The notes beneath the pieces are model-generated. The model worked only from the letters and a program-made list of their open reading frames with translations. It did no database searches and had not been told where the DNA came from. DNA of 64,000 nucleotides from Oricola indica (GTDB lineage: Bacteria; Pseudomonadota; Alphaproteobacteria; Rhizobiales; Rhizobiaceae): NCBI RefSeq assembly GCF_019966595.1, contig NZ_JAINFJ010000007.1, forward strand, positions 124,001 through 188,000, read 5' to 3'. A program made the translations under genes and the position numbers. Positions 58,453 to 64,000 of the stretch are shown piece after piece (the stretch's first letter is position 1; each line of letters begins with the position of its first letter).

Positions 58453-59437
58453 CGCGCCATCCATACGCCTGCAAAAGGCCCTTCATGTATCCCACTGTGA
58501 AAATCATTCCGTTCGCTTCATATCCAACGTTGATCCCGTCAACACGGTCCGTAGCGACATAATCTCCGTCCATAGCGGGTGCGTGGTCTGGACGGATAGG
58601 ACAAGTCAGGCCCAGATCGCGATACGCAGCAAAGGCAGCAGGCATATCGATTTCACCCTCGTCAGGAAACGTCTCGGTAAAACGTTCTGCCGTACCTCGA
58701 ACATCTCGAATATGTACGAATGCAATCCGGTCGCGCCCCAGCCTATGTGCCGCGGCAACGACATCTTCGCCGGCCGTCTGAAGCGTGCCCTGGCAGAAAG
58801 TAATACCAAGTGCCGAGCTGTCGACGACGTCCAACCCACGCTCCAATGCAGCAACGCTTGTGAAGATGCGCCCCACGCCACGCAGGCTGGGCACGGGCGG
58901 GTCGTCGGGATGCAGCGCCATGCGCACGCCGGCCTTCTCGGCGGCAGGTGCTACCCTGCGGATAAAGTATTTGTAGTTGTCCCAAATAGCGTCTTGCGAG
59001 ATCGTACCAATTTCCGTGAGACCGAGTGCCTCAGCGCGTTCGGCATCGAAATCGCTGACCAGAGCGCCGCCGCGTCCCGCGAGCCCCGTTCTCGTGCGGA
59101 ACCAGCCAAAATACGCCATGAAGTTGAAGCATAGGAGTCCGATTCCGAGCCGCCCCATATTGGCAAGCATATCGCAATAACGCGCGATATCTTCGTCGCG
59201 TCCCGGAAGTCCCAACTTGATCCTGGACATGTCGAACTGGTCGCCTTCCAGTCCGATGATTTTGAATCCCCCAGCCTGGTATCGTTTCACCTCGGATGCC
59301 AGAGCGTCGTAGTCCCATGGCGGGGCCTTGCCGGTCAATTCGGGCGCAAGCTTGGCTATCGCGAACCGAACGCCCATCTGACGCGCCACTGTCCAGCGGC
59401 GGTCCTCGGTCGGTGGGATCATCATGCAAAGTTGCAA
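58445..59437 (-). CDS. uxuA: Mannonate dehydratase family protein
   Basis: A 330-residue TIM-barrel enzyme of the UxuA family, which turns D-mannonate to 2-keto-3-deoxygluconate. Motifs: KAGVRMALHPDDPPVPSLRGVGRIFTS near 180-206 with the metal His, GITFCQGTLQTAGEDV near 226 with the Cys, FVHIRDVRGTAERFTE near 255 with the second His, and CPIRPDHAPAMDGD near 293 with Asp-His. Spacing fits the family although residues differ from E. coli, so a related hydroxy acid may be the true substrate. It is in the middle of the sugar-acid operon. Confidence 0.85.
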   Translation of the reverse strand: MQLCMMIPPTEDRRWTVARQMGVRFAIAKLAPELTGKAPPWDYDALASEVKRYQAGGFKIIGLEGDQFDMSRIKLGLPGRDEDIARYCDMLANMGRLGIGLLCFNFMAYFGWFRTRTGLAGRGGALVSDFDAERAEALGLTEIGTISQDAIWDNYKYFIRRVAPAAEKAGVRMALHPDDPPVPSLRGVGRIFTSVAALERGLDVVDSSALGITFCQGTLQTAGEDVVAAAHRLGRDRIAFVHIRDVRGTAERFTETFPDEGEIDMPAAFAAYRDLGLTCPIRPDHAPAMDGDYVATDRVDGINVGYEANGMIFTVGYMKGLLQAYGWRDV

Positions 59438-59464
59438 ATCCGGAAGTCCTTTTGGGAAGGCGAT

Positions 59465-61126
59465 TCAGCTTGCCGTCGCCGCGAGCATTGGCATCCTCGG
59501 CACGGCAGCTATGAGATTGCGCGTGTAGTCATGCGTCGGACGGGCGAAAATTTCGGCAACCGGTCCCAGTTCGACCAGCTCGCCGTGCCGCATGACACCG
59601 ACCCGATCGCAAATGCCCCTCACAACAGCAAGATCGTGCGCGATGAAGACTATCGTCATCCCCATGTCCGCCTTGACCTGGGCCAGAAGGGCAAGCACCT
59701 GAGCCTGAACCGTGACGTCGAGGGCCGAGACAGACTCGTCGGCAATCAGAAGCCTCGGTTGCACGGCAAGAGAGCGGGCGATCGACAGGCGTTGACGTTG
59801 TCCGCCTGAAAACTCGTGCGGAAACCGATCGAGTGCAGCAGGTGGCATCCCTACTCTCTCCAGCAATGCGGCAGCGGCGCGCCGACGACCGGAACGATCC
59901 CCGTTCAGACCGTGGATAATCATCGGCTCGGTCAGGATCCGGTCTATGCGCCAGCGTGGATTGAGCGCGGCGAAGGGATCCTGAAAGATCATTTGAATAG
60001 CCCGTCGCATCGACAGCCGGTCATTGCCGTCATAGCTCAGCGGATGGCCCTCGAATTGAATATCGCCACTATCGGCGGTCTCCAGCCCGACCAGAATCTT
60101 TGCCACCGTGCTTTTGCCCGAACCGGATTCGCCCACGATGCCGAGAACCTCTCCGCGCTCGATCTGGAGCGATACACCGTTCAGGGCACGAACGATCTGC
60201 CCCTCGGGCAATGTGTAGGTTTTGCGCGTGTCACGGATCGAGACCAGAGGGTCTGCAAGGGGGGACGGACGCTTCTGCTTGCGGAGCTCGCGGTCAAGCG
60301 ACGGCACCGCAGCTATCAGTGCCCTTGTATATGGGTGTTTCGGCGCGGTCAGGATTTGGTGAACCTTCCCGGCTTCGACCACTTCACCCGACTGCATGAC
60401 CAAGGCCCTGTCGGCAATCTCGGATACAACTCCCAGATCGTGAGTGACGAAGATCATCGCCATTCCGAGATCATTCCGGAGGTCGCGCAACAGGTCGAGA
60501 ATCTGCGCCTGAATCGTGACGTCGAGAGCGGTCGTTGGCTCGTCTGCAATCAACAGACGTGGTCTTCCCGCGAGCGCCATGGCAATCATCGTACGTTGCC
60601 GCATACCACCCGACAATTCATGCGGATAGGCATGCACCCTCGCCTCGGGTTCGCGAATACCCACACGCTCAAGCAGCGCGATGACTTCTTCCTTCCGCTC
60701 AGCTGCGCGCAGGTCGGTATGCAGCGAGAGGCTTTCCTCGATCTGATTGCCGATCGTAAAAAGCGGATTAAGCGAGGTCATCGGCTCCTGGAATATCATG
60801 CCGATCTCGGCGCCCCGGATGCGTCGCATTTCGCGGTTCGTCAGTGACAACAACGACCTTTGCCGCCCACCATCGTGGATTGACACACGGCTTTCCGGCG
60901 ACACGTGGAGAGCTTTGGGCAGCAACCCCATTAGCGCCAGACTGGTCAGCGACTTGCCACTGCCGGATTCTCCGACGATGGCGAGAGTCTCGCCGCGGGC
61001 AACATCGAAAGAGACGTTTTCTACAAGCGCCATGCCTCGCGGTCCCAGGCGAACGGTCAGATCCGAGACCGAGAGGAGCTGACCGGCCCGCGTCGTTTCC
61101 GCCGATGCATTGTCACGTCCGATCAT
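59465..61126 (-). CDS. Fused double ATPase of a dipeptide-type ABC importer
   Basis: One 553-residue chain joins the two ATPases that are separate in Dpp/Opp systems. Half 1 (about 20-275) has Walker [15 protein letters not shown], signature [17 protein letters not shown] and Walker [15 protein letters not shown]. Half 2 (about 300-545) has [30 protein letters not shown] and [14 protein letters not shown], with Ser in place of the usual Pro. I chose ATG 61126; a TTG at 61153 overlaps the upstream stop. Both halves look catalytic. No permease gene occurs in the operon. Confidence 0.9.
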   Translation of the reverse strand: MIGRDNASAETTRAGQLLSVSDLTVRLGPRGMALVENVSFDVARGETLAIVGESGSGKSLTSLALMGLLPKALHVSPESRVSIHDGGRQRSLLSLTNREMRRIRGAEIGMIFQEPMTSLNPLFTIGNQIEESLSLHTDLRAAERKEEVIALLERVGIREPEARVHAYPHELSGGMRQRTMIAMALAGRPRLLIADEPTTALDVTIQAQILDLLRDLRNDLGMAMIFVTHDLGVVSEIADRALVMQSGEVVEAGKVHQILTAPKHPYTRALIAAVPSLDRELRKQKRPSPLADPLVSIRDTRKTYTLPEGQIVRALNGVSLQIERGEVLGIVGESGSGKSTVAKILVGLETADSGDIQFEGHPLSYDGNDRLSMRRAIQMIFQDPFAALNPRWRIDRILTEPMIIHGLNGDRSGRRRAAAALLERVGMPPAALDRFPHEFSGGQRQRLSIARSLAVQPRLLIADESVSALDVTVQAQVLALLAQVKADMGMTIVFIAHDLAVVRGICDRVGVMRHGELVELGPVAEIFARPTHDYTRNLIAAVPRMPMLAATAS

Positions 61127-61149
61127 GATTTCTGCTTTCGGCACACGGC

Positions 61150-61815
61150 TCAAAGCCGGCCGTGGCGGCGATAGACTTCTTCCACATCCTCGGATTTGTA
61201 CTCCTCGCGGGCCTTATCCTCTTTCGAGACGAGTTCCTCGGACTTTCGCAACACTTCCTCGGTCAACTCTTTCGGCACGACAATGATACCGTCGATATCG
61301 CCGAACATGAAATCGCCGGGGTGGACGACAACTGTCGATGTCAGTGCGCCACGCAACGTTACCGGCAGATCCCAAGCGTAGTAGGACCAACGCATTTTTG
61401 CTTCGACGGGCGTGAAGTAGCGCGCGAAGATCGGCACATTCATCGCAAGCATGTGGCGGGTATCGCGGATGCCACCGTCGATTACGGCACCGGTCACCCC
61501 GTGTTTCATGCCAAGCGTGAGGTTCATCTCACCGTAATGCGCGGCACGCGTGTCGAAGCCGCAGTCGCGCACGTCGATACACGGATGGCTCATCTGCTTG
61601 AACAATCGGATCCGTTTTTCGAGCAGATCGGGATCGCCTGTAGGATCCGAAATACCCTTGATTGTGAACGCGGGGCCGGCGACGACCATTTCCGGGCGCA
61701 GCGGGCGCAGGTCGTTCGAAAGCACCTGATACGGATGCCCGAGCTCTTCCAGGACATCGTAGACGACGCCCGTATAGAGCTTGCGATAGCGTTCACAGAT
61801 ATCAAGCATTTCCAT
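61150..61815 (-). CDS. RraA-like aldolase/demethylmenaquinone-methyltransferase-like fold protein
   Basis: A 221-residue protein of the RraA/HMG-aldolase family. It has VVYDVLEELGHPYQVLSNDLRPL (near 18-40), VVAGPAFTIKG and MKHGVTGAVIDGGIRDTRHMLAMNVPIFARYFTP near 104-138, with Gly, Arg and Asp of the pyruvate- and metal-binding site. FMFGDIDGIIVVPKELTEEVL is also typical. Family members cleave 4-hydroxy-4-methyl-2-oxoglutarate or decarboxylate oxaloacetate; RNase E inhibition is a side role in E. coli. Here it probably splits a keto acid from the sugar-acid path. Confidence 0.85.
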   Translation of the reverse strand: MEMLDICERYRKLYTGVVYDVLEELGHPYQVLSNDLRPLRPEMVVAGPAFTIKGISDPTGDPDLLEKRIRLFKQMSHPCIDVRDCGFDTRAAHYGEMNLTLGMKHGVTGAVIDGGIRDTRHMLAMNVPIFARYFTPVEAKMRWSYYAWDLPVTLRGALTSTVVVHPGDFMFGDIDGIIVVPKELTEEVLRKSEELVSKEDKAREEYKSEDVEEVYRRHGRL

Positions 61816-61881
61816 GGGTCTGTTCTCCAGATTTGGGTGGGCCGGGCCCCCTGACGAGCGCCCGGCATTTCAAGGAGGGCG

Positions 61882-63399
61882 TTATTCGGAGAAGTAGACC
61901 TCATCCAACAACCAGGTTCCCGATGCTTCGCGGCGCAAACCTTCCAGATTCGTTGCTGCAACATCGCGGATCGGTCGAAGGAAAAGGAACCCGTAGACAG
62001 CCTGATCCAGAAGGAACTTCTGAACATCGATGTACAGCTCCCTGCGCACCTCACGATCAACGGCAGCGTCCGCCGCATCGATCAGGTCATAGAATCCCTC
62101 ATCGTGAAAGGCCGCGAAATTCAGCCCCGCGTTCCGCCCCATGAGCGACGTGAAGATCATGCTGGGATCGATGCGCGGAACGTTGATCCGCAGCAGACCG
62201 ATCTCGTGGTTGGCGGCTCGTACGTTCTCGACCCACGCGCCGCGCTCCATAATTTCGACTTTTACGTCGTATCCCGCCTGACCGAGCATCGCCTGGATGA
62301 TCTGTGCAATCTGGGTGTCGGGGTCGCGCTGGATGACGGAAATCGTAATCGTCTCGTTGAAGCCAAGCGCCTTACGCGCTGCAATCGCGGAATCCAGATC
62401 GAACGGCGTCGGCTCAAGGCTGTCGTCATAGATGAACTCCGACGGTGGCACGAGCGTCGGGGTGAGCGTGCCGTAGCCTTTCGATACGACCTTTTCGATA
62501 GCTGCGCGGTCGATCGCCATCAGCACAGCGCGGCGCAACTCGACATTGTCGAAGGGCGACTTTGAGGTATTGAAGGCCAGAAACTGGTGTATGCCGGTCG
62601 GCTTTTTGATCAGCTCGATTCCCTCGGCCGCTTCGATGGCGGGAAAGTCCTGCACCTGAACGGTATCGACAAGCTGGACCTCACCGGACCGCGCTTCGAG
62701 GATCTTCACAGCTGTGTTGGGGATGATCCGGATGGTAACGTTATCCAGATACGGAAGCGCGTCGCCCTTGTTGTCATTTCGCCAATAATCCGGGTTGCGT
62801 TCAGCGACGACACGGTCGCCACTGCGCCAATCGACGAAACGAAACGGGCCTGTACCGACCGGATGGCGCGAGAACCCTTCCTTTTGGGCTGCGGTCGGCG
62901 ACACGATCATTCCGGCCTCGTTGGCAAGGCCCGGAATTACCGCTCCGTTGAACCCGTCGAAATTGATGCGCACCTCGTACTCGGACAACACATCCACGGA
63001 GCTGACGGCCGAGATATCGGTGCTATGCGGCGCGTTGAGGGCGGGATCGATCGCCCTTTCGATGGAGTATTCAACCGCGGCTGCGTTGAAGGGCGTCCCA
63101 TCGTGGAACGTGACACCCTCGCGCAATTGAAACGTCATGGAGGAGCCGTCTTCAGCGATGGTCCAGGAAGTGGCCAGTTCGGGCTGCATGACCGAGTCGG
63201 CGTCGAGGTAAAAAAGATTGTCGTAGAAGAGATTGTAGTAATTTCCGTCGATCGACGGTGCGTTGCCGAATATCGGATCGAGGCTGACCGGCTCCAGATC
63301 CGAGGCTGCAACAAGTTCGCCTCCCTGCAGCGGTTGCGCCCACGCGGCCGGTGATATCCCGACCGCAAGCGCCAAGCCAAATGCAATAGCTCTAATCAT
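61882..63399 (-). CDS. ABC transporter substrate-binding protein, dipeptide/oligopeptide type
   Basis: A 505-residue periplasmic receptor of the SBP_bac_5 family. A signal peptide MIRAIAFGLALAVGISPAAWAQ ends at AWA-Q. The body has LATSWTIAEDGSSMTFQLREGVTFHDGTPFNAAAVEYSIERAID near 75-118, the family signature, and GTGPFRFVDWRSGDRVVAERNPDYW. It is first in the operon, behind GGGAGG and a promoter shared with GntR. Although DppA-like, such receptors also bind sugar oligomers and acids; the operon's enzymes suggest a sugar-acid ligand. Confidence 0.92.
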   Translation of the reverse strand: MIRAIAFGLALAVGISPAAWAQPLQGGELVAASDLEPVSLDPIFGNAPSIDGNYYNLFYDNLFYLDADSVMQPELATSWTIAEDGSSMTFQLREGVTFHDGTPFNAAAVEYSIERAIDPALNAPHSTDISAVSSVDVLSEYEVRINFDGFNGAVIPGLANEAGMIVSPTAAQKEGFSRHPVGTGPFRFVDWRSGDRVVAERNPDYWRNDNKGDALPYLDNVTIRIIPNTAVKILEARSGEVQLVDTVQVQDFPAIEAAEGIELIKKPTGIHQFLAFNTSKSPFDNVELRRAVLMAIDRAAIEKVVSKGYGTLTPTLVPPSEFIYDDSLEPTPFDLDSAIAARKALGFNETITISVIQRDPDTQIAQIIQAMLGQAGYDVKVEIMERGAWVENVRAANHEIGLLRINVPRIDPSMIFTSLMGRNAGLNFAAFHDEGFYDLIDAADAAVDREVRRELYIDVQKFLLDQAVYGFLFLRPIRDVAATNLEGLRREASGTWLLDEVYFSE

Positions 63400-63425
63400 T
63401 TTTTCCTCCCGGATTTGAATTTGAC

Positions 63426-63440
63426 AGATATCGGATATCT
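63426..63440. promoter_or_regulatory. GntR operator 1 (over the -10 of the sugar-acid operon)
   Basis: The perfect 15-base palindrome AGATATC-G-GATATCT. On the minus strand TTGCCA (63460-63455), 17 bases, TATCCG (63437-63432) form a promoter for the binding-protein gene, with its -10 inside this operator. Confidence 0.75.
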
Positions 63441-63466
63441 GATCTTACGGGTCTTGGCAAGAGACC

Positions 63467-63481
63467 AGATATCAGATATCT
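63467..63481. promoter_or_regulatory. GntR operator 2 (over the -10 of the gntR gene)
   Basis: AGATATC-A-GATATCT, the same palindrome as operator 1 with one central base changed, 41 bases centre to centre. On the plus strand TTGGCA (63454-63459), 17 bases, TATCTA (63477-63482) form a weak promoter for gntR overlapping this site. The two -35 boxes lie on the same few bases. Confidence 0.75.
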
Positions 63482-63504
63482 ATTCGACGGGAGGACCCAG
63501 CCAT

Positions 63505-64000
63505 ATGACATTTGAAGATCACACCATGTTTTCACTGCCCCTCGATCAGCATCAGGGTTCGCGCTCGAACGCCGTACTCAACCGGCTGGCTGACTTGATT
63601 TCCGAGGGGCAGCTTGTCGCCGGAGACATGTTGCCGCCCGAGAGTGAGCTTGCTGCCCGTTTCAAGGTTTCCAAACCCACCGTCCGGGAAGCAATGCGCA
63701 AACTGGAGATGATGGGCGTAATCGAGATCGTGCACGGAAGAGGCTCATCCATTCGCCGTATCTCGGCAGAGCCGCTTCAGTTCTTCCTCCGCCTGGCGGT
63801 CGGGTCGTTAGACCGCGGCATTGCCGAGATCATCGAATTCCGCAGGGCAATCGAGGTCAGCGCCGCCGGATTGGCGGCGGAGAACGGGACCGAGCAGCAG
63901 TTCGCTGAACTGAAGCAAATGATGACGCGGATGCAGGCGGCGGCAGCCGAGCATGACACATGGGTGGCCTGGGATCTTGCGTTTCACGCCCATATCGCAG
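63505..64000 (+). CDS. GntR family regulator (FadR subfamily), 5' part
   Basis: The frame runs open off the window end; 165 residues are visible. The N-terminal winged helix (about 20-90) reads NAVLNRLADLISEGQLVAGDMLPPESELAARFKVSKPTVREAMRKLEMMGVIEIVHGRGS, the FadR/UxuR pattern. The effector domain of the FCD type starts LAVGSLDRGIAEIIEFRRAIE with the first Arg of the metal-ligand set. ATG 63505 follows GGGAGG at ten bases; ATG 63526 is possible. It is divergent from the sugar-acid operon, whose repressor it probably is; UxuR-like control by a hexuronate is inference. Confidence 0.88.
   Translation, partial: MTFEDHTMFSLPLDQHQGSRSNAVLNRLADLISEGQLVAGDMLPPESELAARFKVSKPTVREAMRKLEMMGVIEIVHGRGSSIRRISAEPLQFFLRLAVGSLDRGIAEIIEFRRAIEVSAAGLAAENGTEQQFAELKQMMTRMQAAAAEHDTWVAWDLAFHAHIA

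Noticed and set aside
63460-63490. Restriction or phage-like palindrome cluster
   Set aside because: The two palindromes fit operator positions relative to divergent promoters better, with a GntR gene directly beside them.

Overview
The window is a G+C-rich chromosomal segment from an alphaproteobacterium, most likely of the order Hyphomicrobiales (Rhizobiales). Supporting signs are the split F0 operon (atpI-atpB-atpE-b'-b) apart from F1, BacA/SbmA, an intracellular PHA depolymerase, OxyR next to KatG, rsmB near guaB, and three families of rhizobial-type intergenic repeats. I cannot name a genus.

Layout. 1-9,600: a radical-SAM gene tail, rnhB, the F0 operon, a SleB-type hydrolase, der with a TPR protein, an NnrU protein, a DksA-like protein and a BrkB protein. 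9,500-16,000: bacA, phaZ, a GST, a pcaF-type thiolase and a PAS-GGDEF cyclase. 16,000-27,700: an accessory catabolic region. It holds a NitT/TauT-type ABC importer, a TauE/SafE permease, a translationally coupled molybdenum-hydroxylase operon (NIPSNAP, FAD, 2Fe-2S and Mo subunits, amidohydrolase, CoxG, alpha/beta hydrolase) and a divergent MocR regulator. 27,800-31,100: guaA, then a repeat-rich stretch with a GIY-YIG nuclease gene between two identical inverted REP-like palindromes. 31,200-38,900: two MFS carriers, a nucleosidase/thioesterase/GNAT/cyclic-nucleotide-binding operon, TspO, rsmB, an unlisted 58-aa membrane protein and an autoregulated TetR. 38,900-54,700: katG/oxyR, MAPEG, an unknown acidic protein, guaB, an ArsR-permease-transglutaminase operon, an MBL hydrolase, a DHA2 MFS carrier, a LuxR regulator, rlmE and ppx/gppA. 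54,800-56,500: tRNA-Gln(CUG) followed by a decayed mobile-element remnant (short membrane protein, truncated serine recombinase, DUF2924 fragment, DUF3489). 56,900-64,000: a sugar-acid operon (dipeptide-type binding protein, RraA-like aldolase, fused double ATPase, mannonate dehydratase, SMP-30 lactonase, SDR) with a divergent GntR regulator that runs off the end.

How the genes work together. The accessory parts are complete local circuits, each with a regulator next to its targets. MocR faces the Mo-hydroxylase operon. GntR faces the sugar-acid operon across a compact divergent promoter with two identical 15-bp palindromes. TetR and ArsR each seem to repress themselves through a palindrome over the -10 box, and both probably make leaderless mRNAs. 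The two most open questions are the substrate of the Mo-hydroxylase operon, whose active-site loop is not that of CO dehydrogenase, and whether the GIY-YIG nuclease moves or maintains the palindromes around it.
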